Source: DALYLB01 sp046154695 (lineage in GTDB: Bacteria; Acidobacteriota; Blastocatellia; RBC074). Taken from it: 15,400 nucleotides of DNA. This document shows, in pieces, positions 1-7,763 of this stretch; within the stretch, counting starts at the first letter, position 1; every line of letters begins with the position of its first letter. The position numbers and the translations under genes were made by a program. Below the pieces are notes generated by a model. That model was not told where the DNA came from. It saw only the letters and a program-made list of their open reading frames with translations, and did not search any database. The stretch spans positions 1 to 15,400 of the forward strand of contig JBJXFI010000177.1 in assembly GCA_046154695.1 (NCBI GenBank), written 5' to 3'.

Positions 1-90
1 GCCGGCTACCATCCATCGCCCCTATCGGGGCTCTTGTGTCCCACTTTTAATCACACCCCTTTGCTTTTTCGGAGGGAATGGCGGATGCGG

Positions 91-1206
91 TTACTCGATG
101 CTGGTCACATTGCGGGATTTCTCGCGATGGCGCTCGAACGCGAGTTCGATCAGGCGATCGATCAGTTCGCTGTAGCCGAGGCCGCTGGCCTCCCATAACT
201 TGGGATACATGCTGATGGGGGTGAATCCCGGCATGGTGTTGATCTCGTTGAGCAGCAGCCGGCCGGAGGAGCGATCGAGGAAGAAATCGACGCGGCCGAG
301 GCCGGCGCCGTCGATCGCCTGAAAGGCGCGAATGGCCAGTTGCTGAACCTCGGCCGTCTGGTCCGCGCTCAGCTCCGCGGGGATGGCGAGGCGGGCGCCG
401 TTCGCATCGACATATTTCGCCATGTAATCGTAGAAGGCGGCGGATTGCGGGGCGATCTCGCCCGGCAGGCTCGCGATCGGCTGGTCGTTGCCGAGCACGC
501 TGACCTCGATCTCGCGCGCATCGATCCCTTTTTCAACGACGATCTTTCGATCGAACTTCGCGGCGAGCGTGATGGCCGCGCTCAGGCCTGCCGCATCGAC
601 CGCCCGGGAGACCCCGACCGACGATCCCAGGTTCGCCGGTTTGACGAACATCGGAAACCCGATCTCCTCGATCATCCTGGATTCGACACCGGCCGAATCG
701 GCCTCCCACTGCGTGCGCAGAAAGTGGGTGAATTCCACGATCGGAAGCCCCGCTTCGCGAAACAGCCGCTTCATCACCACCTTGTCCATCCCCGCGGCCG
801 AGGCCAGCACCCCGCAACCGACATAGGGCAGATCGGCCATTTCCAGCAGGCCCTGGATCGTTCCGTCCTCGCCATAGGTCCCGTGCAGAACGGGGAAGAC
901 GACGTCGAGCGAATCCCGATGCCGGTTCCCGCCTTGCGCTTCCAGCCGGGCCAGTCCGCGCTCGGTCGGGTCGCCGAAGATGGCGACATGCTGATCGCCG
1001 TCCTTCATCACCTCGGCCGGCTGAAGATTTCCCGGCCGGCTCGATGCCAGCCACTTCCCATGCTTGCTGATCGCGATCGGGACGCTCTCATATTTCTCGC
1101 GATCCAGCGCGTTGATCACCGATTCCGCCGACCGCAGCGACACTTCATGCTCGCCCGATCGCCCGCCGAAGATGATTCCCACTCTCAACTTCCTGGCCAG
1201 ACCCAT
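91..1206 (-). CDS. ddl: D-alanine--D-alanine ligase
   Basis: This cytoplasmic ATP-grasp enzyme joins two D-alanines with ATP to make the dipeptide that ends the peptidoglycan stem peptide. The 371-residue length matches the DdlA-type subgroup. Visible motifs are the N-terminal GGRSGEHEVSLRS (14-26), HGTYGEDG (108-115), the ATP-binding KPANLGSSVGVS (189-200), the omega-loop YDYMAKY (259-265) and NEINTMPGFTP (320-330). The omega-loop Tyr-Asp-Tyr context is that of D-Ala-D-Ala ligases, not of the D-Ala-D-Lac (VanA-type) enzymes. The ATG is preceded by a GAAGGGAA ribosome-binding site. It lies 23 bp after the arginase stop codon and is probably the last gene of the run; 90 bp downstream to the window edge show only a 5-bp hairpin (18-31) and no clear terminator. 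Confidence 0.97.
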   Translation of the reverse strand: MGLARKLRVGIIFGGRSGEHEVSLRSAESVINALDREKYESVPIAISKHGKWLASSRPGNLQPAEVMKDGDQHVAIFGDPTERGLARLEAQGGNRHRDSLDVVFPVLHGTYGEDGTIQGLLEMADLPYVGCGVLASAAGMDKVVMKRLFREAGLPIVEFTHFLRTQWEADSAGVESRMIEEIGFPMFVKPANLGSSVGVSRAVDAAGLSAAITLAAKFDRKIVVEKGIDAREIEVSVLGNDQPIASLPGEIAPQSAAFYDYMAKYVDANGARLAIPAELSADQTAEVQQLAIRAFQAIDGAGLGRVDFFLDRSSGRLLLNEINTMPGFTPISMYPKLWEASGLGYSELIDRLIELAFERHREKSRNVTSIE

Positions 1207-1229
1207 TTCCCTTCACCATTCCCTCTTAA

Positions 1230-2150
1230 CTACATAATTTTCTTGCCAAATGCCGACAGGATCAGCTGCACGCCGAGTTCCGCGGTCTTGTTCGAGACAT
1301 CGAGCACGGGATTGACCTCGGTCAGTTCGAACGAGAGCATCTTGCCGGAGTCGGCGATCTTCTCCATGGCGAGGTGGCTCTCTCGATAGGTCGGTCCGCC
1401 CGGAACGGGCGTGCCGACGCCGGGCGCGAAGTCCGGGTCAACGAAATCCATATCCATCGTGACGTGAAAACCGGCGGTCCGGCGGGAGGCGAGCGTCATG
1501 GCTTCGTCCATGACGGCGCTCATTCCGCGCTCGTCGAGCTCTCGCATCGTGACCACGCGGATGCCGGAGGCCCGCAGCGCGACAGCCTCTTCGGGATCGA
1601 CGCTTCGCGCGCCGATCAACACGCAGTCTTCCGGGTGGACCTTGGGGGCGAATCCGCCGATGTGCGTCAGGTCCTTCGTTCCGTGGCCCAGAATGGCCGC
1701 GAACGGCATGCCGTGAATGTTTCCGGACGGAGAGGTGTCGGGCGTGTTCATATCGCCGTGCGCGTCGAACCAGATGACGCCGACCCGCTGATTCCGTTCG
1801 CGGTAATAGGCCGCGAGCCCCGACACGCTGCCGATGGCGATCGAGTGATCGCCGCCGAGCACGATCGGGATCGCCCCGGATCGCAGCACGGCCTCGACAC
1901 GCTCGGCGAGCTCCTGGCAGGCGTCGGCGATCTCGGGCAGATATTTCAGGTTCGTGTCCGTCACCTGAAGCATCTCGGGATTACGCACCCCGATATTTCC
2001 GGCGTCATCGACCGCATACCCCAGCGCCGCGAGCCGCCCATTCAAATCCGCCACACGGATCGCGGAGGGGCCCATATCGACGCCGCGCCGATCCGCCCCC
2101 AGATCCATCAGCACGCCGATGATCGTCGCCTTCGTTCTCGGATTGAGCAT
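1230..2150 (-). CDS. rocF: Arginase (ureohydrolase family)
   Basis: A binuclear-manganese ureohydrolase, most likely arginase, which hydrolyses L-arginine to ornithine and urea. The 306-residue length is standard. All metal ligands are visible: GGDHS (99-103, His102), DAHGDMN (129-135, Asp129/His131/Asp133), the MDMDFVDP block (232-239, Asp233/Asp235) followed by APGVGTPVPGG, and the conserved TEVNP Glu278. SGNIHGMPFA (142-151) is the substrate-loop pattern of RocF-type arginases, and the APGVGTPVPGG-TYRESH region is typical of arginase rather than agmatinase. The gene starts 9 bp after the methyltransferase stop and precedes ddl by 23 bp, so it is cotranscribed with them. No functional link to ddl is evident. 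Agmatinase or formiminoglutamase activity is a less likely alternative. Confidence 0.95.
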   Translation of the reverse strand: MLNPRTKATIIGVLMDLGADRRGVDMGPSAIRVADLNGRLAALGYAVDDAGNIGVRNPEMLQVTDTNLKYLPEIADACQELAERVEAVLRSGAIPIVLGGDHSIAIGSVSGLAAYYRERNQRVGVIWFDAHGDMNTPDTSPSGNIHGMPFAAILGHGTKDLTHIGGFAPKVHPEDCVLIGARSVDPEEAVALRASGIRVVTMRELDERGMSAVMDEAMTLASRRTAGFHVTMDMDFVDPDFAPGVGTPVPGGPTYRESHLAMEKIADSGKMLSFELTEVNPVLDVSNKTAELGVQLILSAFGKKIM

Positions 2151-2159
2151 ACGGACTCT

Positions 2160-2915
2160 CTATTTCACCGCCTTGATCAGCGCGAAGGATCTCTCATTCC
2201 TGCTTCGCTGGCGCAGGGTCCGAAAAATGATCTGATTGAACCCCGCCTCCTGCAGCATCCGCATCATCTCGGCCGTGGTATGGAATTGCGCGTCCGCCTC
2301 CTGTTGATCGCGCTTGACGAAGCGAAACCACGAGCGCCGCATGGTCTCTCGCAGCGCTCCCTTGGGAACGTCCGGCGCGAGTTCATCCGCGATCAGGAGC
2401 CGCCCGCCGGGCCGAAGCACGCGACAGGCTTCAATCAGAAATTTCCCGGCGTCCACCCGGTGAAACGCCATGACCGAGGTGATCAGATCGATGCACCCGT
2501 CCTCGAAGATCAACTTCTCGATCGGCATCGCCTTCAGCTCGATGCGCATGCTGACCCGCGCCGATTGCGCCGCCAGCCGGGCCTGCTCCAGTTTCTCCGG
2601 CGTCTCGTCGATTCCGATGATTCGGCCCTTCTCGCCGACCTTTCCGACGAACTGCCGCGCAATCACGCCCGTGCCGGTCGGCACGTCGAGCACCTGCATC
2701 CCCGGAAAGGGCTCCGCCGCCTCGATGATCCGGGCAATCGCCTTCTTGTATTCCAACCCTGTCCGGCGTTGAAAATCGCTCGCGATCCGCTCCTCGAACT
2801 CGCTGAACCAGGTGACCACCGGGTTCTGCCCGAATTGCGGCGGCTCCGGTTTCTGCTGCCAGTCTCCCGTCATTTGCTGTGTTCCCAGAATTGTTGCGTC
2901 TTCTCTTCGAGTCAT
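2160..2915 (-). CDS. Class I SAM-dependent methyltransferase
   Basis: A Rossmann-fold S-adenosylmethionine-dependent methyltransferase of the UbiE/Methyltransf_11 type; the substrate cannot be read from the sequence. Motif I is VLDVPTGTGVIA (75-86), the acidic residue that binds the SAM ribose follows in GIDETPEKL (101-109, Asp103), motif III is in the DLITSVMAFH strand (143-152), and VLRPGGRLLIAD (167-178) is the family post-motif. The ATG at 2915 has an AAAGGA ribosome-binding site about ten bases upstream. An internal ATG at 2873 (MTGDWQQK) would give a 237-aa protein and is a possible alternative, because residues 1-14 look non-conserved. It lies between asnS (55 bp upstream) and arginase (9 bp downstream). 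A role in quinone methylation is possible because a polyprenyl synthase is encoded upstream, but that is speculative. Confidence 0.9.
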   Translation of the reverse strand: MTRREDATILGTQQMTGDWQQKPEPPQFGQNPVVTWFSEFEERIASDFQRRTGLEYKKAIARIIEAAEPFPGMQVLDVPTGTGVIARQFVGKVGEKGRIIGIDETPEKLEQARLAAQSARVSMRIELKAMPIEKLIFEDGCIDLITSVMAFHRVDAGKFLIEACRVLRPGGRLLIADELAPDVPKGALRETMRRSWFRFVKRDQQEADAQFHTTAEMMRMLQEAGFNQIIFRTLRQRSRNERSFALIKAVK

Positions 2916-2970
2916 GGGGCTTTTGTCCTTTGGATAAAAGCGACCGCAATGGGGGAACCCTGCCGGTGCT

Positions 2971-4281
2971 TTATGGTTTCAATCGATTGAGCATTCGGGG
3001 GAATGGGATCGTTTCGCGAACATGTTCAAGCCCGCAGAGCCAGGCGACGCAGCGTTCGATGCCCATGCCGAACCCGGCGTGGGGCACGCTGCCGTATTTG
3101 CGCAAATCCAGATACCAGTCGAACGCCTCCGCGGGCAGTTCGTGCGCCTGAATCTGCTTGAGCAGGTAGTCGAGCGACGACGAGCGTTCGCCGCCCCCGA
3201 TGATCTCGCCGTAGCCTTCCGGCGCGAGCACATCGACGCAAAGCGCCAGATCGGGACGCAGCGGATCGGGCTCCATATAAAACGCCTTCACCGCCGCGGG
3301 ATAGCGATGGACCATCACCGGTTTGTCGTACTGCGAGGAGATATAGGTTTCGTCCGGCGAACCCAGGTCTCCGCCCCACTCAAACCGGCTCTCCAGTTTT
3401 CCATCGTCGAAGCCCTGCTGAAGCATCTTCACCGCATCGTCATACTGCAGACGCGGAAAGGGCCCCGCGATCGCTTCGAGCCTGGAGAGGTCCCGCTCCA
3501 GCACATTCAATTCCTCTTTTCGGTGTTCGAGAACACGACCCACAATAAAGTGGATGAAATTCTCCGCTAAATCCATCACATCATCAAGTCGGGCGTAGGC
3601 GATTTCGGGCTCGACCATCCAGAACTCGGTCAGGTGGCGGCGAGTCTTCGATTTTTCGGCCCGGAAGGTCGGTCCGAAACAATAGACCTTGCCAAAGGCC
3701 GCCGCCGTCGCCTCGTTGTATAACTGGCCGGATTGCGTGAGGTAGGCCTTTTCATCGAAGTAGCCGACCTCGAAGAGATTGGTCGTCCCCTCACAGGCGG
3801 CCGGCGTGAAGATCGGCGTGTCGCAAAGCGTGAATCCGTTGCTGTCGAAGAAGTCCCGGACGGCCTTGATGATCTCGTGGCGCACGCGGAGAATCGCATG
3901 CTGCCGGCGCGACCGGAGCCAAAGATGGCGATGGTCCATCAGGAATTCCACGCCATGGTCCTTCGGCGTGATCGGATAATCGCCGGTCAGTCCCACGATT
4001 TCGAGCGTCCGGATGTCCAGTTCATAGACGCCCGGCTTTTTCGGATGCTCGCGCGGCACGCCCGTGACGATGATCGAGGATTCCTGGGTGACCTTCTCGG
4101 TATTTTCCCAGGCGGCCTCGCTCACCTCCTTCTTCGAGACGACGCCCTGAATCAGGCCTGAACCGTCGCGAATCTCCAGGAACCCCAATTTCCCGCTCGA
4201 CCGTTTGTTGTACAGCCATCCCTTGATCGTGATCTCTTCGCCGAGATGTTTCGAAATGTCAGCAATGTACGTCTGCGCCAT
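2971..4281 (-). CDS. asnS: Asparaginyl-tRNA synthetase
   Basis: This class IIb aminoacyl-tRNA synthetase charges tRNA-Asn with asparagine in the cytoplasm. The N-terminal OB-fold anticodon-binding domain spans about residues 1-105 (ITIKGWLYNKRSSGKLGFLEIRDGSG-like strands). The catalytic domain shows motif 2, FRAEKSKTRRHLTEFW (206-221), and motif 3, GFGMGIERCVAW (403-414), close to the C-terminus, which ends PRMLNRLKP. The FRAEKSKTRRHLTEFW form and the IPFPRML ending are diagnostic of AsnRS rather than archaeal-type AspRS. The length (436) is typical. The presence of asnS implies direct charging of tRNA-Asn, although the transamidation route may coexist. A GGAAGT sequence sits about ten bases before the ATG. 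It is followed by the methyltransferase after 55 bp and preceded by the kinase gene across a 63-bp gap with a C10 run. Confidence 0.97.
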   Translation of the reverse strand: MAQTYIADISKHLGEEITIKGWLYNKRSSGKLGFLEIRDGSGLIQGVVSKKEVSEAAWENTEKVTQESSIIVTGVPREHPKKPGVYELDIRTLEIVGLTGDYPITPKDHGVEFLMDHRHLWLRSRRQHAILRVRHEIIKAVRDFFDSNGFTLCDTPIFTPAACEGTTNLFEVGYFDEKAYLTQSGQLYNEATAAAFGKVYCFGPTFRAEKSKTRRHLTEFWMVEPEIAYARLDDVMDLAENFIHFIVGRVLEHRKEELNVLERDLSRLEAIAGPFPRLQYDDAVKMLQQGFDDGKLESRFEWGGDLGSPDETYISSQYDKPVMVHRYPAAVKAFYMEPDPLRPDLALCVDVLAPEGYGEIIGGGERSSSLDYLLKQIQAHELPAEAFDWYLDLRKYGSVPHAGFGMGIERCVAWLCGLEHVRETIPFPRMLNRLKP

Positions 4282-4325
4282 AATCAGTTTACTTCCGTCG
4301 TTGATCTGTGTGTGAATCGGTTGCG

Positions 4326-4335
4326 CCCCCCCCCC
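4326..4335. repeat. C10 homopolymer run in the kinase-asnS intergenic gap
   Basis: Ten consecutive cytosines (guanines on the coding strand) followed by GGG, in the 63-bp gap between the kinase stop codon (4345-4347) and the asnS start (4281). It is outside both reading frames, so length changes would alter the leader of asnS and not a protein. Such runs are prone to slippage and also to sequencing error. Confidence 0.9.
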
Positions 4336-4344
4336 GGGTGGAAA

Positions 4345-5421
4345 TCACCGCTGCAGCTCTTCTTCCAGCACGGCCAGCATGGAGGGATACTCCTTCATTC
4401 CGGGCTTGCGCATCGCGCGGAGTACGGTCGCGATGGCGGGGAGGATATATTTTTCGTAGACCTCGCCCCGGCCGACGACGGCGGTCTGATACGAGAAGGT
4501 GCCGATGGCCTTCAGTTGCCGCTGAATGGTCATCAGGTCGAACTCATATCGAAGCTCGGCGAAGTCCAGGGGCGGAAGGCCGAGTTCGCCGCGCGCGCGC
4601 AGGTATTGCCGCTGATACTCCTCGACCCATGCCTCGTCCGCGGGCTCCAATCGCCGCTCGACCAGCAGCGGGACGAGATCATAGGTCGCGGGCCCCATGC
4701 GGGCGTCCTGATGATCGATGATCCGAAGCCGGCCCCGCGGATCGACCATCAGATTCATTCCATGATAATCGCGATGGGTCAGCACGCGCGGACGCGCCGC
4801 CAGCTCCGCGGCGATCTCGCGCAGATCCCGTTTGACGGCCTCGGAATTCGCGGACGCGAGCCGGGCCTGGCGATAACTGCCGAAGAAGTGGTCGAAGAAA
4901 TAGTTCAGCTCCCACATCAGCTTGTCTTCATCGAACGCAAGCCGGCTCGAAACCGAGTTCATCGAATACGCGAGAGGCGTGGCCGCCTGGATCCGGACGA
5001 TCAACTCGATCGCCTCGCCGAGCATTTCGCGCACCGCCCCATCCTCGCCTTGAGCTGCCGCCTCGGCCAGCGCGGCGGCCAGACTGCGATCCCCCAGATC
5101 CTCCTGCAGGATGATGCCCTCGGTCCCCCCGACATCGACGATCCTCGGCACGGGCAGCCGGGTGCGCTCGAAAAGACTTGTCACGTCCAGAAAGGCGTTG
5201 TCGTGCGGATTGAAGGGCGACGGATAGAGGCTGATGATTAGGCTCTCGGCCGGAGCCGCGGATGCGCTGACCCGGTAATATTTGCGCGTCGAGGCGTCCG
5301 GTGTCAGGGCCCGCAGGCGAACCTCAGTCGATGGAATGCCGAAATAGCGCGCGGTGTAATTGATCACGCGCTTCTCGCTCAATCCCCCTGTGGCGCCGGG
5401 TTGTGGGTTCTGTGGCGTCAT
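4345..5421 (-). CDS. amgK: AmgK-like aminoglycoside phosphotransferase-fold sugar kinase
   Basis: A 358-aa kinase of the APH/choline-kinase fold, closest in motif pattern to AmgK, the anomeric MurNAc/GlcNAc 1-kinase of peptidoglycan recycling. The catalytic loop is LTHRDYHGMNLMV (214-226, Asp218 and Asn223). The metal-binding segment IIDHQDARMGPATYDLVPLL (234-253, Asp236) is the AmgK-type version of the DFG-like motif. The N-lobe has DASTRKYYRV (42-51). I chose the ATG at 5421. An in-frame TTG at 5577 would add 52 residues that look like translated spacer (Pro/Gly/Asn-rich, no conserved pattern) and overlap the preceding stop. The ribosome-binding site at 5421 is weak (AAGAG). It follows the sugar nucleotidyltransferase by 136 bp, the expected partner for turning the sugar-1-phosphate into a UDP-sugar. 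Substrate assignment is inference. Confidence 0.82.
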   Translation of the reverse strand: MTPQNPQPGATGGLSEKRVINYTARYFGIPSTEVRLRALTPDASTRKYYRVSASAAPAESLIISLYPSPFNPHDNAFLDVTSLFERTRLPVPRIVDVGGTEGIILQEDLGDRSLAAALAEAAAQGEDGAVREMLGEAIELIVRIQAATPLAYSMNSVSSRLAFDEDKLMWELNYFFDHFFGSYRQARLASANSEAVKRDLREIAAELAARPRVLTHRDYHGMNLMVDPRGRLRIIDHQDARMGPATYDLVPLLVERRLEPADEAWVEEYQRQYLRARGELGLPPLDFAELRYEFDLMTIQRQLKAIGTFSYQTAVVGRGEVYEKYILPAIATVLRAMRKPGMKEYPSMLAVLEEELQR

Positions 5422-5557
5422 ACTCTTGTCGTTTGCCCCAGGCTGAAAAGCCGGGGGTGGCTCGTTGTTGCAGACGCGGCCGTCGGGGGAATTGACCTGT
5501 TCCGGATTTTCGTATTTTCCGAAATCACCCTGTCCAAACTGAGCGGGGATCGTACCA

Positions 5558-6532
5558 TCACGGCAGAGGCACGACAAGCAGCCCGTCCACGACAGTCCCC
5601 GCCATGGCTTTTTCCGGACGCTCGCTGAGCGGGGCCCTGTCCGCGCGGAAGATCACCGCGCGGGAGAATCGGGAATAGGCGGGAATCGTCACGTCATCGC
5701 CGACGACGCAATCGGTCAGCACGGCGCCGCTTTCGACCCGCACGCGCTTCCAGAGAACGGAGCGCTCGATTCGGGCGTCGGGCGCCACCCGGCAGCCCGC
5801 GTCCATCACCACGTCCCGCCCCTCGCGGCCGAGAAACTCCAGGCTGATCGCCAGATACCGGTCGAGCGTGCTGAGCTCATACCATGCGCCCTCGCCGACG
5901 TGGCCGGCGATCATTCTGCCCTCCGCCATGGCTTTTGGGTAGACGTCGCGGACCGAATCGGAAAAGACGTCCCGGGGAATATACTCGAAGATCGCCGGTT
6001 CCAGGATGTGGATGCCGGTAAACATCAGCGGCGTCCCTTCCCGCCCGGGCGTGGGAAAGCCCCCGAATTTCGCGATCCGGCCGTCTTCGGTGAGCAGAAT
6101 CTCGCTGAAGCGCTCCCGCTTCGGATTCGGTCGAAGCGCCAGCGTGGCCAATGCCTGCCGGCGCCGGTGCGTTTCGAGCGCCGCCCCCAGGTCGAGATCG
6201 GTGATGATCTTTCCGTTGACGACGAGAAAGGTCTCGCGCTCCAGTCGATCGCGAACCCGATCGAGCGCGCCCGATGTGCCGAGGATCTCAGGCTCTTCCA
6301 CCGAATACTCGATGCGCACCCCGTATCGAGAGCCGTCTCCGATCTGATCCCGCACCGAGGCGGGCTCGTGATGAAGGTTGATGATCAGATCGGTCACGCC
6401 GAACCGGCGAAGATAGTCGATCGTGAAGGCGATCAGCGGGCGGTTGAGAAACGGAATCGCCGGTTTGGTCCGCCCCACCGTGAGCGGCCATAACCGCGCG
6501 CCGAACCCCGCGGCCAGGATCATCGCTTTCAT
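5558..6532 (-). CDS. Sugar-1-phosphate nucleotidyltransferase (MurU/GMP-mannose-like), with left-handed beta-helix tail
   Basis: A 324-aa NTP_transferase-fold protein expected to make an NDP-sugar from NTP and sugar-1-phosphate. The signature LAAGFGARLWPLT (6-18) with Lys23 in RTKPAIP is complete, NLHHEP (52-57) is the MurU/ManC-like pattern, and GTSGAL (85-90) contacts the base/sugar. After about residue 235, hexapeptide-like repeats (VAPDARIERSVLWKRVRV, DDVTIPAYSRFSRAV) predict a C-terminal beta-helix; the Pseudomonas MurU is shorter and lacks this. The usual Asn-Gly-Asp metal-binding site is VVNGKII (104-110), with Lys108 in place of Asp. The ATG at 6532 overlaps the CYTH stop in an ATGA junction and has a GGAGGAG site at 6538-6544. 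A reading frame open upstream to 6799 is only a shadow of the CYTH gene. With AmgK next door, UDP-MurNAc or UDP-GlcNAc formation is the leading hypothesis. Confidence 0.85.
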   Translation of the reverse strand: MKAMILAAGFGARLWPLTVGRTKPAIPFLNRPLIAFTIDYLRRFGVTDLIINLHHEPASVRDQIGDGSRYGVRIEYSVEEPEILGTSGALDRVRDRLERETFLVVNGKIITDLDLGAALETHRRRQALATLALRPNPKRERFSEILLTEDGRIAKFGGFPTPGREGTPLMFTGIHILEPAIFEYIPRDVFSDSVRDVYPKAMAEGRMIAGHVGEGAWYELSTLDRYLAISLEFLGREGRDVVMDAGCRVAPDARIERSVLWKRVRVESGAVLTDCVVGDDVTIPAYSRFSRAVIFRADRAPLSERPEKAMAGTVVDGLLVVPLP

Positions 6533-7128
6533 CTCTTCTCCTCCCCGGACTCGAACAGCATGTCTTCCAGCTCCCGCCCCCGGCTCCGGCAGGCTTCGGC
6601 CTGCAGCGCGAGATAACTGTCGAGGATGTAATCGGAGGGGTTCACGCCAAGCAGCCGGACGGTCCGCGCGATGGCCTCCTCCCCCCCCTCCAGCTCCAGA
6701 AAGACGCCGATGGGAGTCTCGTCCAGCATCGCATGCAGGCCCGTGCCGTCGGGCAGCGTGACCTGATAGACCGTGCGGTATTTCTGATAGCGAAACCATT
6801 TCCGGAAGCCGAGTTGTTCAAGGAGGGCGAAAGCGCTTTCGGGATCATCGACGATCGTCTCGATCTCGATTCGCTCTTTGAACCGTGAGGCGGGGGCGTC
6901 GTCCTCGGGCGGCTTCGCCTTGTAGGTGATGGAGCCCGTGCCGGCGGCCCGGCGCACGCGAAGGATGGCGGCCTGCCCGCTCAACCGGAAGTCGGGCGTG
7001 TCGAGCAGCCAGTTGTCCTCGAAATGTCTGGGGGCGTCGACCCGCAGCGCACACCCCGCGCGCATGAGCGGATCGACGCTCTCCATGCGCAGCTTGACCT
7101 CGATTTCACGTGGGACTGTTGGCGGCAT
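6529..7128 (-). CDS. CYTH domain protein (class IV adenylate cyclase / triphosphatase family)
   Basis: A 199-aa single-domain CYTH protein, a metal-dependent triphosphate tunnel enzyme; family members are adenylate cyclases, thiamine-triphosphatases or inorganic triphosphatases. The defining ExExK is EIEVK (8-12). Further charged tunnel residues are LRVRR (56-60), YKAK (69-72), KERIEIE (84-90), RYQKYR (113-118), MLDE (134-137) and FLELEG (143-148), all in the expected order. I chose the ATG at 7128 because it puts ExExK near the N-terminus, as in the family; the longer frame from 7182 adds 18 residues and has no ribosome-binding site. It overlaps the upstream HARE-HTH gene by 23 bp and the downstream nucleotidyltransferase by 4 bp, so translation is probably coupled. 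Substrate is not determinable; the neighbours suggest nucleotide or envelope metabolism. Confidence 0.87.
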   Translation of the reverse strand: MPPTVPREIEVKLRMESVDPLMRAGCALRVDAPRHFEDNWLLDTPDFRLSGQAAILRVRRAAGTGSITYKAKPPEDDAPASRFKERIEIETIVDDPESAFALLEQLGFRKWFRYQKYRTVYQVTLPDGTGLHAMLDETPIGVFLELEGGEEAIARTVRLLGVNPSDYILDSYLALQAEACRSRGRELEDMLFESGEEKR

Positions 7129-7717
7129 TCGTTCGGGGAAACGCGTCGGCTTCGCTGTCGTCCGACTGCGCGGAATGGTCATTCGGATTGAGTTCGAAGG
7201 TGCCGGGCGCGACCTTGCGAAATCGTTTGCTGCGGCTCAACGAGACCGCCAGCGTGATCAACTGATGCTGCCCGCGGAATTCGAACCCGCCCTCCGCCAT
7301 ACGCCGGTAGATCTCGCTCACGTGCAGCGGCCCCTGCGCCTCGCGAAGCACGATGGTCGCCGCCTGCGGAATTCGAAAATCGTTGAATCGAACGTTGCTC
7401 TTCTTCTCGTGCTGCCGGATCTTGGCGACCTCCGCCTCGATCTCCGCGGGCCGCAAAGGCGGTTCCGGATAGCGTCCCGGCAGGGCGAAGGGCGGCGCGA
7501 GGCTCCCGGACGGCCGTTCCTGACTCTCCGCCGGCAGCAGCATCCGGCGCAGCATCAGTTCCGACTGCTCGATCATCGTCTCCTGCATCCCGAGCTGTGA
7601 GCGCAGCATCTCCGCCTCGGCCTCGATCTCGGCCAGCCGGATTCGAATCTTGCGTTTCGCCTCGCGATACTCATTGAGCGATCGCTGCAGCGCTACGAGG
7701 GAAGCGTCGTCAATCAT
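7106..7717 (-). CDS. Coiled-coil protein with C-terminal HARE-HTH-like winged helix
   Basis: A 203-aa protein with no recognised name. Residues about 4-60 form a long charged heptad-rich helix (SLNEYREAKRKIRIRLAEIE and on) predicted to be a coiled coil. Residues 65-90 are a Pro-rich linker. Residues 113-176 (IPQAATIVLREAQG, HVSEIYRRMAEGGF, ITLAVSLSRSKRFRKV, PGTFELN) follow the pattern of the HARE-HTH / HB1 winged-helix domain, which occurs in restriction, chromatin and RNA-polymerase-associated proteins. The acidic Ser/Asp-rich tail overlaps the start of the CYTH gene. The start has an AGAGAG site, and the polyprenyl synthase stop is 46 bp upstream. I infer a DNA-binding dimer, perhaps a regulator. 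The domain call is by pattern only. Confidence 0.72.
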   Translation of the reverse strand: MIDDASLVALQRSLNEYREAKRKIRIRLAEIEAEAEMLRSQLGMQETMIEQSELMLRRMLLPAESQERPSGSLAPPFALPGRYPEPPLRPAEIEAEVAKIRQHEKKSNVRFNDFRIPQAATIVLREAQGPLHVSEIYRRMAEGGFEFRGQHQLITLAVSLSRSKRFRKVAPGTFELNPNDHSAQSDDSEADAFPRTNAANSPT

Positions 7718-7763
7718 ATTCTCTCTGTAAATGCTCGCACGAAACGAGGCCGAGGCCCCGCAA

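Noticed and set aside
3..13. CGGCTACCATC shared with 13912-13922 (hairpin loop)
   Set aside because: Repeats of 11 bases are expected by chance many times in 15 kb; the flanks are not shared.
18..31. GCCCC/GGGGC hairpin downstream of ddl as a terminator
   Set aside because: Only 5 bp of stem and no U-run after it on the minus strand.
340..1389. Plus-strand open frame of 349 codons opposite ddl
   Set aside because: Antisense shadow of ddl with no recognisable motif and no ribosome-binding site.
1374..2990. Plus-strand open frame of 538 codons
   Set aside because: It lies antisense to arginase and the methyltransferase, whose motifs are unambiguous. The translation is His/Arg/Asp-rich, typical of a shadow frame in GC-rich DNA.
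4246..5241. Plus-strand open frame of 331 codons opposite the AmgK-like kinase
   Set aside because: Antisense shadow of a gene with clear kinase motifs; composition is that of a reverse-frame translation.
5422..5577. TTG-initiated extension of the AmgK-like kinase
   Set aside because: No conserved residues, overlaps the previous stop codon, and a TTG start with no good ribosome-binding site is less likely than the ATG at 5421.
6533..6799. N-terminal extension of the nucleotidyltransferase
   Set aside because: The extra 89 residues are a Gly/Arg/Pro-rich shadow of the CYTH gene, while the ATG at 6532 has a strong ribosome-binding site and begins exactly at the family N-terminus.
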